A DNA stretch of 39,695 bases from an uncultured Lachnospiraceae bacterium (lineage in GTDB: Bacteria; Bacillota; Clostridia; Lachnospirales; Lachnospiraceae), in NCBI GenBank assembly GCA_947063675.1, contig CAMSTM010000011.1:1-39695 (forward strand). The letters are read 5' to 3'. The translations under genes and the position numbers were made by a program. Under the pieces are notes generated by a model. That model did no database searches and was not told where the DNA came from. It saw only the letters and a program-made list of their open reading frames with translations. This document shows positions 7,104-14,637 of this stretch, one piece after another; the first letter of the stretch is position 1, and each line of letters opens with the position of its first letter.

Positions 7104-8720
7104 ATGGAATATGTTTTAAAAGCTGACGAGATGAAAGCATGCGACGAGTATACCATAAACGGAATCGGAATTCCGTCTATGGTGCTGATGGAGCGGGCAG
7201 CTCTTTCCGTGGTCAGAGCTCTCGAGGAAAGAAAAATACCGCTTAAGGGCAAAAAGGCGCTGATTGCGGCAGGAACAGGAAATAATGGCGGCGACGGGCT
7301 GGCAATAGGGAGACTTCTGTCCCGGATAGGGGCAGAGGTTACTTTTTATCTGGAAGGAAATCCGCAAAAGCTTTCCGTGGAAACGAAGGCGCAGGTACGA
7401 ATATTAAAAAATATGGGGTTTTCCATTTTGAGCAAAACAGAGGATGATGAATATGATATGGTAGTGGACGCTCTGTTTGGAATCGGCCTGTCAAGAGAAA
7501 TTACGGGAAGCTATAAGGAAGCAATAGAAAAAATTAACCGTCAAAAGGAGCGGGGAGCCTTTGTCTGCAGTGTGGATATTCCTTCGGGAATCTGTGCGGA
7601 TACGGGAAGAATTTACGGATGCGCGGTAAAGGCGGACCTCACCGTAGCCTTTGCTTTTGCCAAAAGAGGACACCTCCTCTATCCGGGCAGGGCATATACG
7701 GGGGAGCTTGCGGTGGCGGATATCGGCATCACAAAAGCGGCTTTCGGGGAAACGTTTCCTTCCGGCTTTTATTACGGAAAGGAAGAACTTTCGGAGCTTT
7801 TACCCGGACGAAGTCCCTGGGGAAATAAGGGAACCTTTGGGAAAGTGCTTCTTCTTGCGGGAAGCCATGATATGAGCGGGGCCTGTATTTTATGCGGAAA
7901 GGCAATTCTGCGAACCGGCGCAGGCATGCTGAAAATCATAACCCCGTCCTGTAACCGGGAAATCGTCCAGCAATCCCTTCCCGAAGTGTTGCTGTATACC
8001 TTTGAGGGGAAACCGGACGGGGAAGCGGTAAAAAAGGCGCTGCTTTGGGCGGACGTCGTGGTGGCCGGGCCGGGAATGGGATGCGGCGAAGCGTCATATC
8101 GGCTGCTTTCGCAGGTGCTTGAGACAGCTTCACATCCCATGGTGATAGATGCGGACGGACTGAATCTGCTTTCCATGCACAAGGAACTGCGGGAACTGGC
8201 AGGAGGGCACAAAAACGCTTTGATTCTCACGCCCCATCCGGGAGAGCTGATGCGCCTTATAAAGGCCGCGCCCGCCGAAGCTGCCCCCATACAGGCCGGG
8301 CATCAGCGGGAAGTTTCGGTACAAAGCGCGTATCTGCAATCTGAGGCTTTCGGGGATTTGATGACAGAATATCCCGCAAACAGGGAAACCATAATCAGAG
8401 GTCTGGCAAAAGAGCTGAAAGCGATTGTGGCGGCAAAAGACGCGGCAACACTGGTGGCGGAGGACGGGAGAGAGGAGATTTTCTTTAATACATCGGGAAA
8501 TGACGGCATGGCGGCGGCGGGAAGCGGAGACGTGCTGGCCGGAATTATCGGAGGACTGGCAGCTCAGGGCATGAACGGATTTGAAAGCGCGTGTCTTGGC
8601 GTTTATCTGCACGGCCTGGCGGGCGACGAGGCGCGAAGGAAACTGGGAGCTTACGGGATGCTGGCGGGGGATATCTGCGAAAGTATTCCTGATGTGATGC
8701 GGAAGGCATCGCCGGTCTGA
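7104..8720 (+). CDS. nnr: Bifunctional NAD(P)H-hydrate epimerase / ADP-dependent NAD(P)H-hydrate dehydratase
   Basis: The 538-aa fusion repairs hydrated NADH and NADPH. The N-terminal YjeF-type epimerase domain (about 1-215) has GTGNNGGDGL and the acidic VVDALFGIGLSR loop; the C-terminal ribokinase-like dehydratase domain (about 230-530) has VDADGLNL, LTPHPGE and the GSGDVLAGIIGG phosphate-binding loop. Between LTPHPGE (about residue 375) and the strand ending AAKDAATLV, the spacer is some 55 residues, about 30 more than I expect for NnrD, and is Ala/Gln-rich. The catalytic loops are intact, so the enzyme is probably active. It is the last gene of the rex operon. Confidence 0.95.
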   Translation: MEYVLKADEMKACDEYTINGIGIPSMVLMERAALSVVRALEERKIPLKGKKALIAAGTGNNGGDGLAIGRLLSRIGAEVTFYLEGNPQKLSVETKAQVRILKNMGFSILSKTEDDEYDMVVDALFGIGLSREITGSYKEAIEKINRQKERGAFVCSVDIPSGICADTGRIYGCAVKADLTVAFAFAKRGHLLYPGRAYTGELAVADIGITKAAFGETFPSGFYYGKEELSELLPGRSPWGNKGTFGKVLLLAGSHDMSGACILCGKAILRTGAGMLKIITPSCNREIVQQSLPEVLLYTFEGKPDGEAVKKALLWADVVVAGPGMGCGEASYRLLSQVLETASHPMVIDADGLNLLSMHKELRELAGGHKNALILTPHPGELMRLIKAAPAEAAPIQAGHQREVSVQSAYLQSEAFGDLMTEYPANRETIIRGLAKELKAIVAAKDAATLVAEDGREEIFFNTSGNDGMAAAGSGDVLAGIIGGLAAQGMNGFESACLGVYLHGLAGDEARRKLGAYGMLAGDICESIPDVMRKASPV

Positions 8721-8764
8721 ACGAAGGCGCCGCGAAATACGCCGGGCAGCATATGCGGATTTGT

Positions 8765-8802
8765 TACCATAAGCTGGCTTACGGAGCGTGAAAGCTATGG
8801 TA
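8765..8802. other. Hairpin in the alr leader
   Basis: TACCATA (8765-8771) pairs with TATGGTA (8796-8802), extended by GC/GC after a one-base bulge. It buries the alternative in-frame starts GTG 8788 and ATG 8797, which supports using ATG 8833 for alr. No T-tract follows. It may weakly separate nnr and alr expression. Confidence 0.45.
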
Positions 8803-8832
8803 CAAAGTGCAGGCAAAGGGAAGGAAAAGGGA

Positions 8833-10023
8833 ATGAAGAAAGAGGAGTATGAAAGAGTTTACGCGGAAGTGAATCTGGACGCCGTGAGCAGCAATTTAAG
8901 GCATATGAGGGAAAACCTTTCTCCGGGGACAAAAATTATTGCAGTAGTGAAGGCGGACGGCTACGGCCATGGGGCGGTTCCCATTGCAAGGGAACTGGAA
9001 AAGACGAAAGAGGCGGACGGATTTGCAGTTGCCACGGCGCAGGAAGCTTTTTCCCTGAGGGAGGCCGGAATTCTAAGTCCCATTTTAATTTTGGGATATT
9101 GCTTCCCGAATGACTATGAACGTCTGATAGAAGAGGAAATTCGGATAACTGTGTTTCGGAGAGATACATTAAAGGAGCTTTCCGATATTTACAGGACGAA
9201 TATGAAAAACGGGCTTTTGAAAAAGGCCAGAGTACATATTAAAGTGGATACCGGGATGAGCCGTATCGGAATTTTGCCGGACGAGAGCGGGCTTTCTTTT
9301 GTGGAGGAAGCTTTTGCAACGCCGGGGGTGGAGGTGGAAGGGATTTTTACCCACTTTGCAAGGGCGGACGAAGCCGACAAGGGATATGCCAAAAGGCAGC
9401 TTTCGCTGTTTCAGGATTTTTTGTCCCTGATAAAGGAAAGCTGCGGCAGGGAAATCCCTATAAAGCATTGCGCCAACAGTGCGGGGATTATGGAGCTGAC
9501 CGAAGCTTCGATGGACGCCGTCCGCGCCGGAATCGCCCTCTACGGCCTGTGGCCCTCCGGCCAGATGAAAAGAGACAGAATTCCCTTAATCCCGGCGCTT
9601 TCCCTGTACAGCAGGATTGTTTTTGTAAAGGAAATCGAAGCCGGAACAGCCGTCAGCTATGGGGGAACTTTTGTGGCGAAGGAAAAAATGCGGATTGCCA
9701 CCATACCGGCAGGGTATGCGGACGGTTACCCCAGAGGCCTGTCGGGGAAAGGATATGTACTGATACACGGAAAAAAAGCGGGCATTTTAGGCCGGATATG
9801 CATGGACCAGTTTATGGTGGACGTGACGGATATTCCGAAAGCCCGGGAGGGGGATATTGTCACACTGATAGGGCGGGACGGAGACGAACAGATTACCATG
9901 GAGCAGGCCGGGGAACTGTCGGGAAGATTTAATTATGAATTTGCCTGCTGCCTTGGCAGCCGGGTGCCGCGGTATTACCGAAAGGGCGGACTTCTCTGCG
10001 GACAGGATTATCAGAATTTTTAG
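8833..10023 (+). CDS. alr: Alanine racemase
   Basis: This PLP enzyme (396 aa) interconverts L- and D-alanine for peptidoglycan. Seen: the PLP-binding lysine K40 in VVKADGYGHG, the catalytic tyrosine Y276 in AVSYGGTF, and CMDQFMVDVTD near the active-site mouth; an alpha/beta barrel followed by a C-terminal beta domain as usual. ATG 8833 is preferred over GTG 8788 because the protein then begins just before the conserved YAEVNLDAVSSNL segment, a purine-rich AGGGAAGGAAAAGGG site precedes it, and the upstream starts fall in a hairpin. A mazF gene follows after 77 bases, as in Firmicutes alr loci but without the usual antitoxin gene. Confidence 0.96.
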   Translation: MKKEEYERVYAEVNLDAVSSNLRHMRENLSPGTKIIAVVKADGYGHGAVPIARELEKTKEADGFAVATAQEAFSLREAGILSPILILGYCFPNDYERLIEEEIRITVFRRDTLKELSDIYRTNMKNGLLKKARVHIKVDTGMSRIGILPDESGLSFVEEAFATPGVEVEGIFTHFARADEADKGYAKRQLSLFQDFLSLIKESCGREIPIKHCANSAGIMELTEASMDAVRAGIALYGLWPSGQMKRDRIPLIPALSLYSRIVFVKEIEAGTAVSYGGTFVAKEKMRIATIPAGYADGYPRGLSGKGYVLIHGKKAGILGRICMDQFMVDVTDIPKAREGDIVTLIGRDGDEQITMEQAGELSGRFNYEFACCLGSRVPRYYRKGGLLCGQDYQNF

Positions 10024-10029
10024 GCTCGT

Positions 10030-10059
10030 TTGAATACCTTCTGACAATACGGTTATACT
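10030..10059 (+). promoter_or_regulatory. Probable mazF promoter
   Basis: TTGAAT (10030-10035), an 18-base spacer and TATACT (10054-10059) lie just after the alr stop. An alternative pairing is CTGACA (10041-10046) with TATTAT (10063-10068) at 16 bases. Either would let mazF be transcribed apart from alr. Confidence 0.5.
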
Positions 10060-10100
10060 ACCTATTATTAAAATATCCTGTTGGAAAGAAGGGTTGAAAA

Positions 10101-10442
10101 GTGAAAAGAGGGGATATTTACTATGCGGATTTGCGGCCGGTTGTAGGCTCTGAGCAGGGCGGGGTCCGTCCGGTGCTGATTGTCCAGAATGACGTGGGGA
10201 ACAGACACAGCCCGACTGTAATCTGTGCGGCAATTACATCTAAAATGAATAAGGCAAAGCTGCCCACCCATATAGAATTAAATGCGGGAAGGTACGATAT
10301 GGTTAAGGATTCCGTGGTTTTGTTAGAGCAGCTTCGCACGATAGACAAGAAAAGGCTGAAGGATAAGGTATGCCATCTGGACGAGGATATTATGCGGCGG
10401 GTAAACCGCGGTCTTATGGTCAGTCTGGAACTGGATACATAG
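10101..10442 (+). CDS. mazF: MazF/PemK-family endoribonuclease (NdoA-like)
   Basis: The 113-aa product matches the MazF/EndoA fold from end to end: [11 protein letters not shown] at the start, [16 protein letters not shown] with the catalytic loop arginine, the ICAAITSK strand and the [12 protein letters not shown] segment. These are sequence-specific, ribosome-independent mRNA interferases. It starts at GTG 10101 after GAAGGG. In Bacillus an antitoxin gene (ndoAI) lies between alr and mazF; here the 77-base gap has no room for one and none follows before the next gene. Control may come from a distant antitoxin, or the protein may have a regulated housekeeping role. Confidence 0.93.
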   Translation: MKRGDIYYADLRPVVGSEQGGVRPVLIVQNDVGNRHSPTVICAAITSKMNKAKLPTHIELNAGRYDMVKDSVVLLEQLRTIDKKRLKDKVCHLDEDIMRRVNRGLMVSLELDT

Positions 10443-10444
10443 TA

Positions 10445-10473
10445 TTGACGATAAGAGCGCAAGATGATATAGT
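10445..10473 (+). promoter_or_regulatory. Promoter of the CNNM/CBS gene
   Basis: TTGACG (10445-10450) and TATAGT (10468-10473) are 17 bases apart, predicting a start near 10480. This excludes the longer reading frame start at 10477 and leaves a leader of about 60 bases before ATG 10540. Confidence 0.7.
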
Positions 10474-10539
10474 TTAATGTGGAATTTTACGAGTGTACCG
10501 GAGGACATCTGCGGTATCGGAATAGGAGATGAAATAAAA

Positions 10540-11982
10540 ATGGACGATGGCGGGCCTACGGCCAGTTGTATCTTTTTTTTCGCGTTGCTTCTGATTGACA
10601 TGCTGTTTTATGGATTTGGCGAGGCGGTCAAGGAGTTAAACGCAAAGGAGCTTTCCGAGCAGTTTAAGGAGAAAGGAAACAACGGACAGCGCGCTTCGCG
10701 GGCTGCCCGTATGTCAGGCAAAAAGGCGGAGCGCCTTTACAAAATCACCATAAGCCCGGGGCAGTATATCAATACTGTCCAGCTGGTGGTCACGTTAATC
10801 AATCTGGTGATGGGGGCGTTTTTTCTGGGGGTGTTCGGACGTGTCGCGAGAAAGCTTCTGGAAAAGGGAGTTTTTGAGAAGCTGGAGGGCATGTCGGTCT
10901 CACCGGCAGCGGTTTCCGTTATTGCGGTGATTCTTTCCGGCGCGGTGCTGCTTTACATATTGCTTACCTTCGGGGTGCTGATTCCTAAAAAGCTGGGCGT
11001 GAGGTATGCCGGCAAATGGGCTTTTGCCTGTATCAATCCCATCTATTATATCACCAGAATATTCAGCCCGGTAACCGGCCTGGTATCTGTTACCGCCAAA
11101 GGGGTTCTCAGGATTTTCGGAATTCACGCGGACGCAGGCGCGGAGGATGTGACGGAAGAGGAAATCATATCCATGGTCAATGAAGGGCATGAGCAGGGCG
11201 TGCTAATGGCTTCGGAAGCGGAGATGATTACTAAAATCTTTGAGTTCGGCGACAAGGAAGCCCAGGATATCATGACCCACAGAACCAATATTCTTGGCAT
11301 TGATAAGGATATGACGTTAGGCGACGCCATCAATTACATGCTCAGCGAAAGCAAAAGCCGTTTTCCGGTTTTTGAGGAAAATCTGGATAACATCATCGGT
11401 ATTCTTCATTTCAGGGACGCCATGCGCTTTCACAGGCAGGAGGGAAATATGGGGCTGCCGGTTTCGGAGATTCCGGGGCTTCTCAGAGAGGCTACCTTTG
11501 TCCCCGAGACGAAAAATATAGACGCTTTGTTTGAAAGTATGCAGCACACCAAGACGCAGATGGTGATTGTGGTGGATGAGTACGGACAGACAATAGGGCT
11601 GATTGCCATGGAGGATATCCTTGAGGAAATCGTCGGAAATATTCTGGACGAATATGACGAGGACGAGGAGCATATCGAGGAGACCGGAAATGCCGACGAA
11701 TATATAATAGAAGGAATCACGCCTCTCGAAGAGCTGGAGGAGCGGTTTGATATTTCCTTTAATGAAAAGGAATTTGACACTTTAAACGGCTTTATGATTT
11801 CCAAAATGGATAAGATTCCGGAGGAAGACGAGGAGTTTTCCATTAACGTGGACGGCTATGAATTTAAAATCATGCAGGTTGAAAACAGGATGATAAAGAG
11901 CGTTCTTGTAAAAAGGCTTCCCGATAAAAAGGAGGCGGGGGACGCGCGCAGTTCAGAGGAAGAAGCAAAAGACCCGCAGTAG
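10540..11982 (+). CDS. CNNM/CorC-type membrane protein with CBS pair (hemolysin C-like)
   Basis: The 480-aa protein has the CNNM (DUF21) membrane domain, with hydrophobic segments near residues 7-28, 78-100, 124-146 and 155-180; a cytosolic linker beginning EDVTEEEIISMV; two CBS domains (about 215-350, with HRTNILGIDKDM and VVDEYGQTIGLIAMEDILEE); and a C-terminal CorC_HlyC domain (about 375-460, GITPLEELEERF). Members are linked to Mg2+/Co2+ export or Na+/Mg2+ exchange, with nucleotide-sensing CBS domains; the old hemolysin name is misleading. ATG 10540 is chosen because AGGAG lies 11 bases upstream and the promoter overlaps the longer alternative. The stop codon lies in a small hairpin. Confidence 0.93.
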   Translation: MDDGGPTASCIFFFALLLIDMLFYGFGEAVKELNAKELSEQFKEKGNNGQRASRAARMSGKKAERLYKITISPGQYINTVQLVVTLINLVMGAFFLGVFGRVARKLLEKGVFEKLEGMSVSPAAVSVIAVILSGAVLLYILLTFGVLIPKKLGVRYAGKWAFACINPIYYITRIFSPVTGLVSVTAKGVLRIFGIHADAGAEDVTEEEIISMVNEGHEQGVLMASEAEMITKIFEFGDKEAQDIMTHRTNILGIDKDMTLGDAINYMLSESKSRFPVFEENLDNIIGILHFRDAMRFHRQEGNMGLPVSEIPGLLREATFVPETKNIDALFESMQHTKTQMVIVVDEYGQTIGLIAMEDILEEIVGNILDEYDEDEEHIEETGNADEYIIEGITPLEELEERFDISFNEKEFDTLNGFMISKMDKIPEEDEEFSINVDGYEFKIMQVENRMIKSVLVKRLPDKKEAGDARSSEEEAKDPQ

Positions 11983-11990
11983 GCTGCGGG
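11973..11990. other. Short hairpin around the CNNM/CBS stop codon
   Basis: CCCGCAG (11973-11979) and CTGCGGG (11984-11990) form a 7-bp GC-rich stem with loop TAGG that includes the stop codon TAG. No T-tract follows, so it probably does not terminate transcription fully; it may reduce read-through or stabilise the message ahead of the YebC-family gene. Confidence 0.5.
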
Positions 11991-12021
11991 AATGAAACAG
12001 GCTTTCAGGATGGAGGAAAAA

Positions 12022-12750
12022 ATGTCAGGACATTCAAAATTTGCAAACATCAAGCATAAGAAAGAAAAAAACGATGCGGCCAAAGGGAAAATTTTTACAA
12101 TTCTCGGACGTGAAATCGCGGTGGCGGTAAAGGAAGGCGGGGCTGATCCTTCCAACAATTCCAGGCTGGCCCAGGTAATCGCAAAGGCAAAAGCCAACAA
12201 CATGCCAAACGATACCATTGACAGGGGAATCAAGAAAGCGGCCGGGGACGTGGGGAACGTTAATTACAAATATGTGACCTACGAGGGATACGGCCCGGGC
12301 GGAACGGCAATTATCGTGGACGCCCTTACGGATAACCAGAACAGAACGGCGGCCAATGTGAGGAACGCTTTCACAAAGGGAAACGGCAACGTGGGCACGC
12401 CCGGCTGCGTTTCTTTCATGTTTGACAAAAAGGGACAGATGATAATCGACAAGGAGGAGTATGAGGGGGATGCCGACGAGCTTATGATGCTGGCTTTAGA
12501 CGCAGGCGCGGAGGATTTTTCCGAGGAGGAGGACAGCTACGAGGTGCTTACCGCCCCCGATGATTTTGACAAAGTGCAGCAGGCTCTTGCGGACAGCGGA
12601 ATTACCTTTGTCTCTGCGGAAGTCACCATGATTCCGCAGAATTATGTGGAGCTTACGGACGAGGCAGCATTGAAGGGGTTGCAGAAGATACTGGACCTTT
12701 TGGACGAGGACGACGACGTACAGTCAGTGTACCATAACTGGGATGAATAA
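12022..12750 (+). CDS. yebC: YebC/PmpR-family protein (transcription or translation factor)
   Basis: This 242-aa protein has the family's conserved start MSGHSKFANIKHKK and the segments EGYGPGGTAIIVDALTDN and GNVGTPGCVSFMF, and the normal three-domain length. It is annotated as a DNA-binding regulator in some bacteria; more recent work links family members to ribosomes stalled at proline runs, so either label should be used with caution. ATG 12022 follows GGAGG at 12012-12016; the frame is open to 11992, but the conserved start fixes the true one. The unknown membrane protein gene overlaps its 3' end by 8 bases. Confidence 0.95.
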   Translation: MSGHSKFANIKHKKEKNDAAKGKIFTILGREIAVAVKEGGADPSNNSRLAQVIAKAKANNMPNDTIDRGIKKAAGDVGNVNYKYVTYEGYGPGGTAIIVDALTDNQNRTAANVRNAFTKGNGNVGTPGCVSFMFDKKGQMIIDKEEYEGDADELMMLALDAGAEDFSEEEDSYEVLTAPDDFDKVQQALADSGITFVSAEVTMIPQNYVELTDEAALKGLQKILDLLDEDDDVQSVYHNWDE

Positions 12751-13690
12751 GAAATGGAAAATCTGTAATTTTATATGGGTACTGGCCGCAATAGCAAGCC
12801 GGACAGTCTATTTCCTCTTAAGCCGAAGCGGCGAAGGGCTTGCCGGTTTTCTGGGGCTTTCCCCAAAGCCGGTTCTCGATACATACGGATATTTTGAATA
12901 CGCCATGATTAGGACCGGCGGGAGCGAAAGAGTACTGTCCGCCGGGCTGTCTGCCGGCTATGGAGAAAATCTCTCCCGGCTTTTGCGGTTTGTGGGAAAC
13001 AAAACGGAGGCGGTCTGCGTTTATCAGCTTGTTTTACAGATATTGTGGCTGCTTCTTTTTTTCGCGGGGATGAGCCTTTTGTTTGGGCGGCTTGCAGGAA
13101 TAACGGCGGGAAGTATTTTGATTTTGTCGCCCTGGATAATGAACACGGTGTTTGTGATTTGTCCAGAAAATTATTACATGCTTCACTGGACAATTGTCCT
13201 GGTGATTCTGGGCTGTCTGCAGAAGCCTTTAAGGAATAAGGGGCTGAACAACTTTGGAAGGCTCTGCCTGATTGTGATGGGCTTTTATCTGGGCGTAATC
13301 TGTATCCGAAACTCCCTTGGGATTTACCTCCCCCTCTGGCTGTTTTGCGCGGTGGCGGCAGGGATTGCCAGCCAGTGGAGTTTCAATATTATGAGAAAGA
13401 AGAACCGGAGGACTGAGGCGGAAGAAAACGAAAGAGAGAGTGCTGTGAAAAATACCGGAACGCCAGTAAAAGAGGACAGGAAAGTGCCGGTGGAGGAAAA
13501 ACAGGATAATTACTTCATCGCGGAGGACGGCAGAAGGATAAAGTATATTGAGAATCCTCTTCCGGGACCGAAAAAACACGTGAAGCGGGAAATGGATTTT
13601 GATTTGAAAGAGGTTGACGATTTGATGGATTTTCCCGATGAAAACGAATTTGATTACAAAATTAAAGAAAACGACGATTTCGACTTTTGA
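12743..13690 (+). CDS. Unknown membrane protein with a charged cytoplasmic tail
   Basis: The 315-aa product has hydrophobic segments near residues 8-27, 92-113, 115-135, 140-155 and two more between about 170 and 215, then a long, very charged tail (220-315). The tail contains KYIENPLPGPKKHVKREMDF, which I recall in other Firmicutes membrane proteins but cannot attach to a function, and ends in a strongly acidic stretch. The membrane part resembles a fragment of a multi-pass glycosyltransferase-like or transporter-like protein only in hydrophobicity. It overlaps the yebC end by 8 bases, lacks a clear ribosome site and is probably coupled to yebC translation. A clear terminator follows. Confidence 0.8.
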   Translation: MNKKWKICNFIWVLAAIASRTVYFLLSRSGEGLAGFLGLSPKPVLDTYGYFEYAMIRTGGSERVLSAGLSAGYGENLSRLLRFVGNKTEAVCVYQLVLQILWLLLFFAGMSLLFGRLAGITAGSILILSPWIMNTVFVICPENYYMLHWTIVLVILGCLQKPLRNKGLNNFGRLCLIVMGFYLGVICIRNSLGIYLPLWLFCAVAAGIASQWSFNIMRKKNRRTEAEENERESAVKNTGTPVKEDRKVPVEEKQDNYFIAEDGRRIKYIENPLPGPKKHVKREMDFDLKEVDDLMDFPDENEFDYKIKENDDFDF

Positions 13691-13724
13691 TGTATAAAAA
13701 AATAACAGGGAAGTATACTAAATG

Positions 13725-13768
13725 AGACTGCATAAGCATTGTATAAACGCTGCTTATGCAGTCTTTTT
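13725..13768 (+). terminator. Intrinsic terminator, or 5' hairpin of tepA
   Basis: AGACTGCATAAGC (13725-13737) pairs perfectly with GCTTATGCAGTCT (13752-13764), a 13-bp stem with a 14-base loop, followed by TTTTT (13764-13768). It is a textbook terminator for the upstream operon. It ends only 29 bases before the tepA ATG, leaving no space for a separate tepA promoter after it. Confidence 0.85.
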
Positions 13769-13797
13769 ATAGTAATCAGAAAAGAGGTGTAAGTATG

Positions 13798-14505
13798 TCA
13801 GATAAGAATAAGAAGATAGACGAAGAAAAGCATAGAAGTGAAAAAATCGAAGAAACCGGTCAGGTTACCCTTGACAAGAATGAAAAATCCCATACCATTC
13901 ACCTGATTACCGTCATCGGTGAAGTGGAGGGGCATGACAATCTCGGCAACAATTCCAAAACCACCAAATACGAACATATTCTTCCCGAGCTGGCGGCTAT
14001 TGAAGACAGCGGCAATATTGACGGCGTGCTGATTTTGTTAAACACCATGGGAGGCGATGTGGAGGCTGGCCTTGCCATTGCTGAAATGATTGCTTCCTTA
14101 AGCAAGCCCACCGTTTCCCTTGTGCTGGGGGGAAGCCATTCCATCGGCGTGCCCATAGCCGTAAGCACGGATTATTCCTTTATTGTTCCCACGGGAACCA
14201 TGGTAATCCATCCTGTGCGGATGAACGGGATGGTGATTGGGGTGCCCCAGACATTCGATTATTTCCGGCAGATTCAAAACAGGATTACAGGCTTTGTGTG
14301 CAGCCACTGTAAAATCAACAAAGGAAGGTTCGAGGAGCTGATGATGGAAACCGGCGTGCTCACAAAGGATGTGGGAACCATTCTTGTGGGAGAGGAGGCG
14401 GTTGCCGAGGGCATCATCAATGAAACGGGCGGAATCAGCAAAGCCATGGATAAGCTGCATGCAATGATAGATAAAAAGAAAAAGACAAAGCAGAATAATA
14501 AATAA
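13798..14505 (+). CDS. tepA: ClpP-like serine protease, TepA family
   Basis: The 235-aa protein has the ClpP/crotonase-like fold of TepA (translocation-enhancing protein) rather than true ClpP. Seen: a charged N-terminal extension (about 1-30), NTMGGDVEAGLAIAEMI, then GGSHSIG with the likely catalytic Ser115, VIHPVR with His138, and TKDVGTILVG toward the C-terminus. Both Ser and His of the catalytic set are kept, so it is probably an active peptidase; TepA has been connected with degradation of signal peptides and protein export in Bacillus. It lies directly upstream of ftsK/spoIIIE, as in Bacillus. ATG 13798 follows AGAGGTG. Confidence 0.92.
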   Translation, partial: SDKNKKIDEEKHRSEKIEETGQVTLDKNEKSHTIHLITVIGEVEGHDNLGNNSKTTKYEHILPELAAIEDSGNIDGVLILLNTMGGDVEAGLAIAEMIASLSKPTVSLVLGGSHSIGVPIAVSTDYSFIVPTGTMVIHPVRMNGMVIGVPQTFDYFRQIQNRITGFVCSHCKINKGRFEELMMETGVLTKDVGTILVGEEAVAEGIINETGGISKAMDKLHAMIDKKKKTKQNNK

Positions 14506-14529
14506 TTGGATACAAAATATCGTTTGTTG

Positions 14530-14558
14530 GTGACAAGGGTGAATGAAGATGCTATACT
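14530..14558 (+). promoter_or_regulatory. Extended -10 promoter of ftsK/spoIIIE
   Basis: GTGACA (14530-14535), a 17-base spacer and TATACT (14553-14558) preceded by TGC, i.e. an extended -10. It predicts a start near 14565 and a leader of about 73 bases with the ribosome site GGGGGAG before ATG 14638. Confidence 0.65.
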
Positions 14559-14637
14559 ATATGGGATTCTTAAAATGCCGGTCAGGCTTTTGGGGATGAA
14601 AAACTGAGTACCCAGGATACCAGGGGGAGTATTTGGT

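Noticed and set aside
13687-13719. TTGATG plus TATACT as a tepA promoter
   Set aside because: The spacing is 21 bases, too long for a normal promoter; the hexamer at 17 bases (TGTATA) matches only 3 of 6.
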